Shown piece after piece: positions 33,485 through 42,315 of a stretch of DNA of 64,000 bases. The DNA comes from Actinomycetospora straminea. Lineage in GTDB: Bacteria > Actinomycetota > Actinomycetes > Mycobacteriales > Pseudonocardiaceae. The translations under genes and the position numbers were made by a program. The first letter of the stretch is position 1. Each line of letters opens with the position of its first letter. Location of the stretch: assembly GCF_028737255.1 (NCBI RefSeq), contig NZ_JAQZAN010000010.1:62001-126000 (forward strand), in the 5' to 3' direction. The notes beneath the pieces are model-generated. The model did not search any database, was not told the origin of the DNA, and saw nothing but the letters and a program-made list of their open reading frames with translations.

Positions 33485-34813
33485 ATGACCACCTCCGCCC
33501 CCATCCCCCGCCGCGTCGTGCGGGCCACCCTCATCGGCAACTTCACCGAGTGGTTCGACTTCGCCGTCTACGGCGCCGTCGCCGTCACCCTCGGGAAGGT
33601 CTTCTTCCCGTCGGACGACCCGGTCGTCTCGCTGCTCGCCTCGCTCGCGGTGTTCGGCGTCGCATACGTGTTCCGCCCGCTCGGCGGTGCGCTCCTGGGC
33701 TCGCTCGGTGACCGGCGCGGCCGCCGGGTCGCCCTGTCCCTCGCGGTGCTCGGCATCAGCGGCGCGACGACGTTCATCGGCCTGCTGCCCTCCTACGCGG
33801 CCATCGGGTTCTGGGCGCCGGTCCTGCTCGTGCTGCTGCGCTCGGTCCAGGGCCTCTCCGCGGGCGGTGAGTGGACCAGCGCGTCCGCCTTCATCGCCGA
33901 GTACGCCCCGGCCGGTCGACGCGGCGCGCGCGCCGCCCTGATCTCCGCCTCCGCCGGCCTCGCGATCGTCGCGGGGACGGCGTCGGTGCTCGCGCTGGAG
34001 TCGGCGCTCACCCCGGCGGCCATGCAGTCGTGGGGCTGGCGCGTGCCGTTCCTCCTCGCCGCGCCCCTCGGCCTCGTCGGGTTCTACCTGCGGTCGAAGC
34101 TCGACGAGACGCCCGTCTACCGCGAGCTCCGTGCCCAGGACGAGGTCTCGGCCACCCCGCTGCGCGACGCGCTGCGCACCGAGCGCCCGGCGATGCTCAT
34201 CGCCTTCGCCTGCACCTCGGTGACCGGCGTGGGCTTCTACTACCTGGCGACGTACTTCGGCAACGCACTGTCGATCACCGGCGACCGCCGCACGGCGCTG
34301 ATCGTCACCTCGATCGCCATGGTCTTCTACAGCGCGATCTGCCCGCTGGCCGGACGCGTCTCCGACCGCATCGGCCGACGCCCCGTCTACATCGGCGGCG
34401 CGCTCGCGCACGCCGTGCTCGCGGTGCCGGTCCTCCTGCTCGTCGGCTCCGGGTCGCCGTGGCTCGCGCTGCTCGGGATGTGCCTGTTCGCGATCCCGCA
34501 GTCCGGGCTGAACGTGATGTCCTCGATCGTGCTGGTCGAGCTGTTCCCGGCGCGGACCCGGTCCAGCGGTGCCGCTCTCGCCTTCAGCGTCGGTGTCGGT
34601 CCGGTCGCGGGGACGGCCCCGCTCGTCGCGGCGACGCTGGCCTCGTCGGCGGGGAGCGCGGTCGGCAGCGCCGTCGCCTCGGGGCTCTACCTGGCCGTGA
34701 TCGCGCTGGTGGTCGGCCTCGTGCTCCTGCGGGTCCTCCCGGAGACCTCGGGGCGTTCGCTGAGCGACGCCGCGCCCACCGTCCGGGACCGCGCAGAAGT
34801 CACGGCGGGCTGA
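33485..34813 (+). CDS. MHS-family (metabolite:H+ symporter) transporter
   Basis: A 442-residue 12-span MFS protein. The start RRVVRATLIGNFTEWFDFAVYG is the diagnostic N terminus of the metabolite:H+ symporter branch (ShiA, KgtP, ProP). The loop motif GDRRGRRVAL lies between spans 2 and 3, and RSVQGLSAGGEWTSASAFIAEYAP in spans 4-5 is characteristic. RVSDRIGRRP repeats the loop motif in the second half, and LVELFPARTRSSGAALAFSVG is typical of span 10-11. Members import carboxylates, shikimate or similar acids. Placed between an alcohol dehydrogenase and a regulator of a catabolic cluster, it probably imports the growth substrate. Confidence 0.9.
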   Translation: MTTSAPIPRRVVRATLIGNFTEWFDFAVYGAVAVTLGKVFFPSDDPVVSLLASLAVFGVAYVFRPLGGALLGSLGDRRGRRVALSLAVLGISGATTFIGLLPSYAAIGFWAPVLLVLLRSVQGLSAGGEWTSASAFIAEYAPAGRRGARAALISASAGLAIVAGTASVLALESALTPAAMQSWGWRVPFLLAAPLGLVGFYLRSKLDETPVYRELRAQDEVSATPLRDALRTERPAMLIAFACTSVTGVGFYYLATYFGNALSITGDRRTALIVTSIAMVFYSAICPLAGRVSDRIGRRPVYIGGALAHAVLAVPVLLLVGSGSPWLALLGMCLFAIPQSGLNVMSSIVLVELFPARTRSSGAALAFSVGVGPVAGTAPLVAATLASSAGSAVGSAVASGLYLAVIALVVGLVLLRVLPETSGRSLSDAAPTVRDRAEVTAG

Positions 34814-34836
34814 CCGGCGGGCTGACATCCGGGCGA

Positions 34837-34870
34837 CGACGGCGGCGTGGTGACCACGCCGCCGCCGTCG
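34837..34870. terminator. Strong hairpin between convergent genes
   Basis: CGACGGCGGCGTGG (34837-34850) pairs with CCACGCCGCCGCCGTCG (34854-34870) around the loop TGA, with a three-base bulge. It lies between the transporter gene (ends 34813) and the convergent GntR gene (ends 34898) and can serve both directions. No U-tract, as is usual in high-GC actinobacteria. Confidence 0.65.
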
Positions 34871-34897
34871 CGTCCCGGCCGCGGCGTGGGCCGGCGG

Positions 34898-35614
34898 TCA
34901 GCCGGCGTCCTCCGCGGCCCGGCGGACGAGGTTGGCGCGCACCAGGGCACCGCCGTGGTCGATGTGCTCCCGCATCCGGGCGCGGGCATCCTCCACCGCC
35001 CCCGCGCGCAACGCGGCGAGGATCGCCCGGTGGTCGGCGACGCTCGTGTCGACGTAGCCCTCGATGCTGGCGAAGAAGTGGCGGGGCACGTAGCGCACCG
35101 CCACCGCCAGCAGGAGGGTCAGCTTCGGCGACCCCGCCGCCTTGTTGATCGTCCGGTGGAACTCGTGGTTGAGGTCCTCGACGAGCTCGGTCCGGCCCTC
35201 GGCGGCGGCGGACTCCAGCCGGTCCTGCACCGCCTCGAGCCGGTCCACCTCCTCGGCGGGGATCCGTGCCGCCGCGCGGCTCGCCAGCTCCCCGGCCAGA
35301 TAGGCCTGCGCGTCGAACATGTCGGCGATGTCCGACGGCCGGAGCTCGACCACGCGGAAGCCGCGACGGGGCTCGAGGGCGAGGAAGCCCTGGGCGCGCA
35401 GCGCCAGCAGGCCCTCCCGGATCGGCGTCGGGCTCATGTCGAGGTCCTCGGCGAGCCGGTCGATGGACACGAGCCGGCCTGCGCCCAACTCGCCCGAGAG
35501 GATGAGCCCCCGGACGTAGGTCTCCACCTCCGCGGGCATGGGCCGCCGCGCGGCGAGGCGCGCCGCGGCCGAACCGCGCCGAGGACCGCGCGCCGGGAGA
35601 TCCCGCTCCGACAC
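34898..35614 (-). CDS. GntR-family (FadR/FCD type) regulator 2
   Basis: A 238-residue regulator from the GTG at 35614. Winged helix VETYVRGLILSGELGAGRLVSIDRLAEDLDMSPTPIREGLLALRAQGFL with recognition helix M-S-P-T-P-I-R-E-G-L. FCD domain: FDAQAYLAGELASRAAARI, LNHEFHRTINKAAGSPK, VADHRAILAALRAGAVEDARARMREHIDHGG with the His/Asp/Asn ligand set. It is convergent with the NDMA-alcohol dehydrogenase/transporter unit and just downstream of the MDR and SDR genes on its own strand (38-base gap). A candidate for binding the TTGATACAAGATA motifs. Confidence 0.87.
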   Translation of the reverse strand: MSERDLPARGPRRGSAAARLAARRPMPAEVETYVRGLILSGELGAGRLVSIDRLAEDLDMSPTPIREGLLALRAQGFLALEPRRGFRVVELRPSDIADMFDAQAYLAGELASRAAARIPAEEVDRLEAVQDRLESAAAEGRTELVEDLNHEFHRTINKAAGSPKLTLLLAVAVRYVPRHFFASIEGYVDTSVADHRAILAALRAGAVEDARARMREHIDHGGALVRANLVRRAAEDAG

Positions 35615-35652
35615 GTCGCCGCCTCCCGTCCCGGCCGGCCCCCCGACGACGG

Positions 35653-36657
35653 TCAGGGTACGACCACGGCCCGCCCGGCCACCGCCCGACGGTCCATGTC
35701 GGCGAACGCCTCCGCGACCATGTCCATCGGGTACGGCCGGACCACCGGCACCACCGTCCCGGACGCCACCCACCGGAGGGCCTCGGCGAACGTCGCCGCG
35801 CTGGTGGACTCCGACCCCGTGACGACGAGCTCCCGGGACAAGAGGTGGAACGGGTGGAAGGACACCGGCCGGCCGGTCTGCTGCCCCACCAGCACCAGCC
35901 GTCCGCCGTGGACGAGACCGCGCAGGAGGGCGGTGAACGTCTCCGGCGCGCCGACGGTGTCGAGCACGACGTCCACCGCGGGGCCGGGTGACGACCGGCG
36001 GCCGACCACGTCGGCGGTGTGCAGGACCCGGTCGGCGCCCGCGGCGAGTACGGTCTCGGCCTTCTCCGGCGAGCCGGTCAGCCCCGTGACCCGGGCGCCG
36101 AGGGCGGCGGCCACCTGGACCCCGTGGAGCCCGAGGCCGCCGCCCGCGCCCGTCACCAGCACCGACTCGCCGGCGCGCACCCCCACGGCGCGGCAGGCCT
36201 GGAGCGCCGTGCCGACCGCGCAGGCGACCACGGCGGCCACGGGCGACGACACCTCGTCCGGGACGGGCAGCAGCGCGGAGGACCGCACGAGCACGTCGTC
36301 GGCCAACCCCCCGTACACGAACGCGCGGTCCGGGCAGCGCAGTTCCTCGCCCGACCGGCACCACCGGCAACGCCCGCACGTCGCGAACTGCTTCGAGGCG
36401 ACCCGCTGCCCGACCGCGAGACCCCGCGCGGCGGGCCCGAGGGCCTCGACCGTCCCGGCGATCTCGTGGCCCAGGACCAGCGGGTCGGGCGGGGCGCCGC
36501 GCGTCAGGCCGTAGCGGTCGGCCTGGTCGTGGCCGCACAGACCGCACGCCTCGACCCGGACGAGGACCTCGTCCTCGCGCGGGGCCGGGACGTCGGCGTC
36601 CACCGTCGTCAGCGTCCCGCCGTCGGGGCCGCGGCGGGTGAGGTGGACGGCCCTCAC
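35653..36657 (-). CDS. Zinc-type medium-chain alcohol dehydrogenase
   Basis: A 334-residue MDR protein from a GTG at 36657. Catalytic zinc ligands Cys in EACGLCGHDQ and His in VLGHEIAG; structural zinc site CGRCRWCRSGEELRC; cofactor motif VLVTGAGGGLGLHGVQVAAALGARV. The lack of the NDMA-family insert and the shorter length separate it from the two NDMA-type enzymes here. It resembles zinc-dependent enzymes acting on cyclic or secondary alcohols. Lies 49 bases after the mycofactocin-type SDR, on the same strand. Confidence 0.85.
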   Translation of the reverse strand: MRAVHLTRRGPDGGTLTTVDADVPAPREDEVLVRVEACGLCGHDQADRYGLTRGAPPDPLVLGHEIAGTVEALGPAARGLAVGQRVASKQFATCGRCRWCRSGEELRCPDRAFVYGGLADDVLVRSSALLPVPDEVSSPVAAVVACAVGTALQACRAVGVRAGESVLVTGAGGGLGLHGVQVAAALGARVTGLTGSPEKAETVLAAGADRVLHTADVVGRRSSPGPAVDVVLDTVGAPETFTALLRGLVHGGRLVLVGQQTGRPVSFHPFHLLSRELVVTGSESTSAATFAEALRWVASGTVVPVVRPYPMDMVAEAFADMDRRAVAGRAVVVP

Positions 36658-36706
36658 CGCGGGGCGTCCTCCGACGCGCCCGCGGTGCGGGCCCGTGGTG
36701 CCGTCG

Positions 36707-37546
36707 TCACCGCGTGGCCTGGCCGCAGTCGACGTGCAGCATGTGCCCGGTGACGACGCGGGCGTTGTCGGAGACCAGGTAGAGCACGGCGTTCGTGATG
36801 TCGTCCATCTCGGCACGCCAGCCCTCGAAGTTCACCAGCCCCGAGAAGTGCTCGTAGGACTCCGCCATGCTGATGCCGCCCAGCGCCTCGGCGAGACCGA
36901 TCACCATGTAGGAGCCGCCGTCGGGGTCCGGCTTGATCGTGGCCGGGGCGATGCCGTTGACGGCGATGCCGAACTCGGAGAGCTCGGTCGCCCAGGACCG
37001 GGTCAGGCCGACGACACCGTGCTTCGACGCGACGTAGTGGGACAGCATCGCGTGGCCGCTGCCGATGACGGCCGAGGAGATGTTGATGATCTTGCCGGTG
37101 CGCCGACCGATCATGTTCGGGACGACGTACTTGGCCAGCCACATCGGGCCCTTGAGGTTGATGTCGATGACGGCGTCGAGGACGTGGCTGCGCATCTCGT
37201 GGATCGGGTCGATCGCCGCCATCCCGGCGTTGTTGATCAGGACGTCGATCTTGCCGAAGGTGTCCAGCGCCTCCTGCACCGCGGCCTTGACCTGCTGCTC
37301 GTCGCGGACGTCGGCGACGACCGGCAGCGCCCGGCGTCCGCGCGCCTCCACCTCCTTGACCGTGCGGTCGAGGTCGTCGCGGTCGGCGACGCGGTAGAGG
37401 TCCGGGATCGGGGTGGTGGTGTCGAGGGCGACGATGTCGCACCCGGCCTCGGCGAGCGCCCGGGCGTGGTTCGCCCCCTGACCGCGGCCGGCGCCGCTGA
37501 TCAGGACGACCTTGTCCTCGAACCCCTGCAGTGTCGTGCTGTACAT
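36707..37546 (-). CDS. Mycofactocin-type SDR dehydrogenase
   Basis: A 279-residue SDR from the ATG at 37546, with GAAGGAG before it. LISGAGRGQGANHARALAEAGCDIVALDTTTPI is the start pattern of the mycofactocin-coupled SDR family (G-A-G-R-G-Q-G plus a longer loop after Asp). NNAGMAAIDPIHE, catalytic Ser in INISSAVIG, and Tyr/Lys in SHYVASKHGVVG are present. The extended loop PATIKPDPDGGSYM between strands six and seven also fits. Such enzymes keep their NAD bound and pass electrons to mycofactocin. Preceded by the TTGATACAAGATA motif at 37622. Confidence 0.88.
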   Translation of the reverse strand: MYSTTLQGFEDKVVLISGAGRGQGANHARALAEAGCDIVALDTTTPIPDLYRVADRDDLDRTVKEVEARGRRALPVVADVRDEQQVKAAVQEALDTFGKIDVLINNAGMAAIDPIHEMRSHVLDAVIDINLKGPMWLAKYVVPNMIGRRTGKIINISSAVIGSGHAMLSHYVASKHGVVGLTRSWATELSEFGIAVNGIAPATIKPDPDGGSYMVIGLAEALGGISMAESYEHFSGLVNFEGWRAEMDDITNAVLYLVSDNARVVTGHMLHVDCGQATR

Positions 37547-37621
37547 GGACGCACTCCTTCGTCGGCTCCGCGGTCCCGGGGACCAGGGCCGCACCGCGCC
37601 CGGACAGGACCGTCCTAATAG

Positions 37622-37634
37622 TTGATACAAGATA
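37622..37634. promoter_or_regulatory. TTGATACAAGATA operator-like motif
   Basis: Thirteen bases identical to 32161-32173, 76 bases before the SDR start at 37546 and in the shared divergent region with the CoA ligase at 37759. Flanks differ (AATAG before, GGAGA after), so the match is not part of a longer duplication. Confidence 0.5.
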
Positions 37635-37725
37635 GGAGATGCAGCGGGCAAGCATCGGCCGAGCACGCGCAGGCCCGCTCCGACGGCACGTCGACCCTTG
37701 TGCCCGCCGACGACCTCCCCCACAA

Positions 37726-37743
37726 TTCAAACCACCGGTGGAT
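37726..37743. promoter_or_regulatory. TTCAAACCACCGGTGGAT palindromic operator, copy 1
   Basis: The 18 bases contain the perfect palindrome CCACCGGTGG and extend to the imperfect dyad AAACCACCGGTGGATTT. It ends 15 bases before the ATG of the CoA ligase at 37759. The same 18 bases occur in reverse orientation before the other CoA ligase (47380-47397). A TetR regulator gene lies directly downstream of this ligase and is the natural candidate to bind it. Confidence 0.6.
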
Positions 37744-37758
37744 TTAGGAGGTCAACCC

Positions 37759-39297
37759 ATGGACGTGCCCGGCCTCATGCGGCAGGCGGCGACCGTCAAC
37801 GCACACCGCACCGCGATCGTCACCCGCGACCGGAGCCTGACCTTCGCGCAGGCCTGGGACCGGGGCGTGCGGGTGGCGAACGGCCTGCGTGCCCTGGGCG
37901 TCCGGCCCGGGGACCGGGTCGCCGCGGTCGAGGACAACACCCTCGGGGCCGCGGACTTCTTCCTCGGCGCGGCGATCGCCGGGGCGGTGCGCGTGCCGCT
38001 CTACCCCCGCAACTCGCGCCGCTCCCACCAGGTGATGATCGAGCAGACCGGCGTCGTGGCGGTGGTCGCCGAGGCCGCCCACGCCGACGGGGTGAAGGGA
38101 CTGGAGCAGGAGGTCGACGGCCTCGCGCACGTCCTGGTCCGCGACGAGACCTGGGAGGACTGGCTGGCGGCCCAGTCGAACGTCGACCCGCACGTCGAGG
38201 TCGGCCCGGACGACTGGTACATCATCCGGCACTCGTCGGGCACGACCGGCCGCCCCAAGGGCGTCGGCTACACCCAGCACGACTGGCTGGTGAACTGCCG
38301 CAACTGGTTCTACCGGCTGCCCGCCCTCGGCTGGGACTCCGTGGTCGGCCACGCGGCGCCGATCTCCCACGCCGCCGGCTACCTGTTCATCCCGGCGTGG
38401 CTGGCCGGCGCCACCAACCTGCTCTACGGCGCCTTCGACGTGCCGACGTTCCTCGAGCTCACCGAGCGCCACCGGGTCACGCACACGTTCGCGGCCCCGT
38501 CCATGCTCGCTGGCATCGCGAGCGACCCGACGGTGCCGGACCGGGACCTCACGGCGCTGCGGTGCATCCTCGTCGGCGGCGGTCCCATCACCGACGCGAC
38601 GATCAACCGCGGGCGCGCCGCGTTCGGCGACGTCGTCTACCAGGTGTTCGGCCAGACCGAGGCGACGCCGCTGACCATCGCCACGCCCGCCGAGTGGTTC
38701 GCCGACGTGCCCGGCTCCACCCCGATGCGCTCGGCGGGGCGGGTGCTGCCCTTCTGCCGCCTCGAGATCCGGGACCCCGAGGGCCGCGTGCTCGGCCTCG
38801 ACGCCGAGGGCGAGATCTGGACCCAGGTCGAGGCCCAGATGCGCGGTTACTGGGGCGACCCCGCCCGTACGGCCGAGCGGCTGGTCGACGGCTGGGTCCG
38901 CACCGGCGACATCGGCAAGCTCGACGCGAACGGCTACCTCTACGTGCTCGACCGCGTGGACGACATGATCGTGTCGGGCGGGTTCAACATCTGGCCGGCC
39001 GAGCTCGAGACCGTCCTGGCCGACCACCCCGACGTCGTCGAGGTCGCCGTGTTCGGCGTGCCCGACGCCCGGTGGGGCGAGACACCCCTGGCGGTCTGCC
39101 GCACCACGCCGGGCGCGGCGGTGACCGGCGACGAGCTGATGGACCTGGTGGCCGAGCGACTGGGCCGCTACCAGAAGCCGTCCCGCGTCGAGTTCGTCAC
39201 CGAGCCGCTGCCCAAGTCGGTGACCGGCAAGCTCCAGCGCAAGGTCCTGCGCGACCCGTACTGGGCCGATCGCGACACCCGGGTGAGCGGGGCGTGA
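37759..39297 (+). CDS. Acyl-CoA ligase (ANL superfamily)
   Basis: A 512-residue AMP-forming ligase with an excellent ribosome binding site (AGGAGG, 37747-37752). P-loop [22 protein letters not shown] motif VYQVFGQTEATP, hinge DGWVRTGDIGKLDANGYLYVLDRVDDMIVSGGFNIWPAELE, catalytic Lys in LPKSVTGKLQRKVLRD. Its promoter carries the 18-base palindrome shared with the ligase at 45807-47363, to which it is a diverged paralogue (both have a Y-F/L-F-I-P or Y-F-A-T segment after HAAGY). It is followed by a hairpin and the TetR gene. Confidence 0.9.
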   Translation: MDVPGLMRQAATVNAHRTAIVTRDRSLTFAQAWDRGVRVANGLRALGVRPGDRVAAVEDNTLGAADFFLGAAIAGAVRVPLYPRNSRRSHQVMIEQTGVVAVVAEAAHADGVKGLEQEVDGLAHVLVRDETWEDWLAAQSNVDPHVEVGPDDWYIIRHSSGTTGRPKGVGYTQHDWLVNCRNWFYRLPALGWDSVVGHAAPISHAAGYLFIPAWLAGATNLLYGAFDVPTFLELTERHRVTHTFAAPSMLAGIASDPTVPDRDLTALRCILVGGGPITDATINRGRAAFGDVVYQVFGQTEATPLTIATPAEWFADVPGSTPMRSAGRVLPFCRLEIRDPEGRVLGLDAEGEIWTQVEAQMRGYWGDPARTAERLVDGWVRTGDIGKLDANGYLYVLDRVDDMIVSGGFNIWPAELETVLADHPDVVEVAVFGVPDARWGETPLAVCRTTPGAAVTGDELMDLVAERLGRYQKPSRVEFVTEPLPKSVTGKLQRKVLRDPYWADRDTRVSGA

Positions 39298-39318
39298 CAC
39301 CCGCGTCCGGGCACGGGA

Positions 39319-39349
39319 GACGGGCGGGGGACACCGGCCTCCGCCCGTC
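39319..39349 (+). terminator. Hairpin after the CoA ligase
   Basis: GACGGGCGG (39319-39327) pairs perfectly with CCGCCCGTC (39341-39349) over a 13-base loop. It starts 22 bases after the ligase stop and precedes the TetR gene at 39404, so TetR probably has its own promoter or depends on read-through. Confidence 0.6.
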
Positions 39350-39403
39350 CCGGCCTATCCTGGCCTCCCGACCGGGGCCGAGCGCGAGGGAGACGTCGAC
39401 ATC

Positions 39404-40072
39404 GTGTCCAGTGCAGACGCGAGCACGGCGGACACCGGGTCCGGACGGGCCCGGCCTGCCGGGCGGCGGCGACGCCAGCAGCACGCCCGTCGCGAGGAGG
39501 TCCTCGAGGTCGCCGCGCGGATGTTCCACGAGCGCGGGTACGCGGCCACCACCACGCAGGAGATCGGCGCCGCGCTGGGCATGCTCAAGGGCAGCGTCTA
39601 CTACTACATCTCCAGCAAGCAGGATCTGCTGTTCGAGCTGATCGCGCAGTACCACGACGACACCCTCGAGCACTTCGAGCGGATCGTCGCCTCCGGCGCC
39701 GCGCCGCTGGACAAGGTGCGCGCCCTCGTCGCCGCGGACACCGCGCACGTCGCCGACAACATCGAGCGCGCGAGCCTGTTCCACACCGAGTGGCGCGCCC
39801 TGCCCCCCGAGCGCCGGCAGCCGATCCTCGACGAGCGACGACGCCACGAGACCGCCGTCGAGGAGTGGCTCACCGCCGGTCAGGCCGCGGGGACCGTCCG
39901 GGCGGAGGTCGATCCGCGCACCGCGGCGCTCGCCCTGTTCGGGATGGTGAACTCGGTGTCGCGCTGGTTCCGCGCCGACGGCCGCAAGACCGGTCAGCAG
40001 GTCGGCGAGGAGTTCGCCGACCTGGTCGTGGGCGGGCTCGCGGCGCGGGCCCCGTCGGATCCCGACGGCTGA
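39404..40072 (+). CDS. TetR-family regulator
   Basis: A 222-residue regulator, GTG start. DNA-binding domain: RREEVLEVAARMFHERGYAATTTQEIGAALGMLKGSVYYYISSKQDLLFEL, with recognition helix M-L-K-G-S-V-Y-Y-Y. C-terminal domain ends in the helix pair ALALFGMVNSVSRWFRADGRKTGQQVGEEFADLVVGGL, the KstR2/fatty-acid-type pattern that binds acyl-CoA or related ligands. Situated between the two halves of the ligase/thiolase cluster and close to the CCACCGGTGG operators. Likely repressor released by a CoA thioester. Confidence 0.88.
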   Translation: MSSADASTADTGSGRARPAGRRRRQQHARREEVLEVAARMFHERGYAATTTQEIGAALGMLKGSVYYYISSKQDLLFELIAQYHDDTLEHFERIVASGAAPLDKVRALVAADTAHVADNIERASLFHTEWRALPPERRQPILDERRRHETAVEEWLTAGQAAGTVRAEVDPRTAALALFGMVNSVSRWFRADGRKTGQQVGEEFADLVVGGLAARAPSDPDG

Positions 40073-40088
40073 CCCGCGCCGCGCCGCG

Positions 40089-41327
40089 TCACTTCCCGCC
40101 GAGGATGGTGACGCAGGTCGATGCGTCCTCGACGCCGTAGAAGCCGCCGCCGCTCTGGCTGATCGTCCAGCGCGCGCCGGGGACCTGGCGGTCACCCGCC
40201 TCGCCCCGCAGTTGGGTGACCAGCTCGAAGGTCTTGGCCAGCCCGGTCGCCGCGATGGGGTGCCCCTTGGAGACCAGGCCGCCGGAGACGTTGATGGGAA
40301 TACGGCCCCCGAGGGTCGTCTCCCCGCGCTCGGCGGCGGCACCGCCGTTGCCCCGCGCGACGAGCCCGAGGTTCTCGCTCTGCAGGATCTCCCCGAAGCT
40401 GGTGGCGTCGTGGAGCTCGGCGACGTCGACGTCCTCGGGGCCGATGCCCGCCCGCTCGTAGGCCCGGGTCGAGGCGACCACCGAGAGGTGGCGGTCGAGG
40501 TCGTCCGGGGAGCGGTCCTGGCCGCTGGCGAGCTCCACGGCCGCGATCGGCACGCTCCGCGCGCGGTCGCCGTGGCGGCCGAGGACGCGGTCGCTGCAGA
40601 CGAGCACCGCGGCGGCGCCGTCGGACATCGGGGCGCACATGGGGAGCCTGATCGGCCAGGAGATCGTCGGGGCCGCGAGCACCTCGTCGACGCTGAACGG
40701 GCGCCGGTACTGGGCCCACGGGTTGTGCACGCTGTGCCGGTGGTCCTTGGCCGCCACGGCCGCGAGCTGGCGGTCGGTCAGGCCGTAGCGCTTCATGTGG
40801 TACTTCGCGAGGGCCGCGTAGACGTCCATGAAGAGGCTCTTCGCCTCGGGAGCCGGCTCGGCCACCCCGTCCGGGGTCGGGACGTCGGCGCCGAGGGCCA
40901 GCAGGCCCGCCGTCGTGGCGTCCGCGTCGTGCACGTCCCAGGCGCCGTGGAACCAGGCGAAGGAGCCCGCCTTGTCCGCGGTCATCCGCTCGACCCCGAC
41001 GGCCAGGACGACGTCGGCGTTGCCCGCCCGGACGTGCGACTCGGCGAGCAGCAGGGCCGTGTCGCCACTGGCGCAGGCGTTCTCGACGTTGAACACCGGC
41101 CCGCGCTGGAAGCCCATGTCGCGCATCGCGATCTGCCCGGCGACCGCGTGCTGGCCCTCGAGGGCTCCCTGCATGGCGGTGGAGAAGAACACCGCCTCCA
41201 CCGCGTCGAGGGTGGTCCCGGCGTCCTCGAGCGCGCCGTCGACCGCCTCGCGGGCCAGCTCCTTGACGCCGACCTCCGGACGCCGCCCGAACGCGGTGGT
41301 GCTCGCCCCGATGATGTGGCTGGTCAT
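40089..41327 (-). CDS. Thiolase (SCP-x type)
   Basis: A 412-residue thiolase-superfamily enzyme, ATG at 41327 with GGAGGAGAGG before it. Nucleophilic Cys in VENACASGDTALLLAE; ELHDATSFGEILQSENLGL; His in NVSGGLVSKGHPIAATGLAKTFEL. The C-terminal Cys region usually seen as C-x-G/S-G is replaced by ISQSGGGFYGVED, so the second active-site Cys is missing, as in several SCP-x/lipid-transfer thiolases. Last gene of the run that starts at 47363. Convergent with TetR (16-base gap). No DUF35 gene is adjacent, unlike the other thiolases. Confidence 0.87.
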   Translation of the reverse strand: MTSHIIGASTTAFGRRPEVGVKELAREAVDGALEDAGTTLDAVEAVFFSTAMQGALEGQHAVAGQIAMRDMGFQRGPVFNVENACASGDTALLLAESHVRAGNADVVLAVGVERMTADKAGSFAWFHGAWDVHDADATTAGLLALGADVPTPDGVAEPAPEAKSLFMDVYAALAKYHMKRYGLTDRQLAAVAAKDHRHSVHNPWAQYRRPFSVDEVLAAPTISWPIRLPMCAPMSDGAAAVLVCSDRVLGRHGDRARSVPIAAVELASGQDRSPDDLDRHLSVVASTRAYERAGIGPEDVDVAELHDATSFGEILQSENLGLVARGNGGAAAERGETTLGGRIPINVSGGLVSKGHPIAATGLAKTFELVTQLRGEAGDRQVPGARWTISQSGGGFYGVEDASTCVTILGGK

Positions 41328-41391
41328 GGTCCTCTCCTCCCCCGCCCCGGCGGGTGCTCGATCGACTGACACGTCCGCGCCGCCGCGGCGC

Positions 41392-42183
41392 TCACCAGGC
41401 CGGCGTCCGGCGCTCGCGGAAGGCGCTGACGCCCTCGCGGTAGTCCGCGGACCGGGCGTGCTCGGCGGCCGCCTCCTGCTCGCGGCGCAGCGCTTCCTCG
41501 ACCGGGAGCTCGAGCCCCTCGTCGACCAGCGTCTTCATCCGTCGCAGCCCGTCCGGGCTGCGGGCGGCCAGGGTGGCCGCGAGGTCGTCGACGGCCGCGT
41601 CGAGATCGGCGTCGGGGACGACGCGGCAGACGAGGCCCCAGGACTCCATGGTGGCCGCGGGCACGCTCTCGCCGGTGTAGAGCAGGTACTTGGCCCGCGG
41701 CGACCCGAGACGCCGCGGCAGCCGGACCGATCCGCCGCCGCCGGGCAGCAGCCCGTAGCGCGCGTGCCCGTCGCCGAAGACGGCCGACTCGGCGGCGACC
41801 ACCAGGTCGCACGCGAGGACGACCTCGAGGCCGCCGGCGACGGCGAGGCCGCCCACGGCCGCGACGACGGGCACGGGGAGCGCCGCGAGACGGCTCAGCG
41901 TGGAGCTGATGTCGTCGTGGAACTGCTCGAGACCCGGGCCCTCCCCGAGGGCCGACACGGCCTCCAGGTCGCCGCCCGCGCAGAACGCGCGGCCGCGGGC
42001 GCCGATGACGAGCACCCGGGTGGACGGGGGCAACGTGTCGATCGCCCGCCCCAGCGCGGCGACCAACGACGGGCTCAGGGCGTTGAGCCGGTGGGGACGG
42101 TTCAGCGTCCAGCGCGTGACCGGCCCCTGCACCTCGACCAGCAGCTCGACCAGCAGCTCGGTGTCCTGCGCGGCCCCGGACAT
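41392..42183 (-). CDS. Crotonase-fold protein without the hydratase glutamates (A)
   Basis: A 263-residue enoyl-CoA hydratase/isomerase-fold protein. The CoA/oxyanion motifs are clear: RAFCAGGDLEAVS and GGLAVAGGLEVVLACDLVVAAESAVFG. In the active-site stretch FGDGHARYGLLPGGGGSVRLPRRLGSPRAKYLLYTG, the positions of rat hydratase Glu144 and Glu164 hold His and Tyr. So simple hydration as in classical ECH is unlikely; hydrolase, lyase or ring-opening crotonases are alternatives. Strikingly similar active site in the paralogue at 44999-45817. 64-base gap to the thiolase gene after it. Confidence 0.87.
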   Translation of the reverse strand: MSGAAQDTELLVELLVEVQGPVTRWTLNRPHRLNALSPSLVAALGRAIDTLPPSTRVLVIGARGRAFCAGGDLEAVSALGEGPGLEQFHDDISSTLSRLAALPVPVVAAVGGLAVAGGLEVVLACDLVVAAESAVFGDGHARYGLLPGGGGSVRLPRRLGSPRAKYLLYTGESVPAATMESWGLVCRVVPDADLDAAVDDLAATLAARSPDGLRRMKTLVDEGLELPVEEALRREQEAAAEHARSADYREGVSAFRERRTPAW

Positions 42184-42213
42184 GGCACCTCCTCAGGTGG
42201 CGTCGCTTCATTC

Positions 42214-42237
42214 GACCAAACGATGGGTGGAATTTGA
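42214..42237. promoter_or_regulatory. Degenerate relative of the CCACCGGTGG operator
   Basis: ACCAAACGATGGGTGGAATT is followed by TGAA, upstream of the crotonase start at 42183. The half site GGTGG plus TTTGAA is shared with the 18-base operator at 47380, with two extra A bases between; the other half is diverged. The patch is AT-rich, suggesting an internal promoter in the long minus-strand run. Confidence 0.35.
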
Positions 42238-42315
42238 AGCCGCGGCGGCCACCCCCGTCCGCGGCGGAACTCCCCCGGCGTGCTGTACCGCTCGCGGACG
42301 CGCGCGGCGGCCCGG

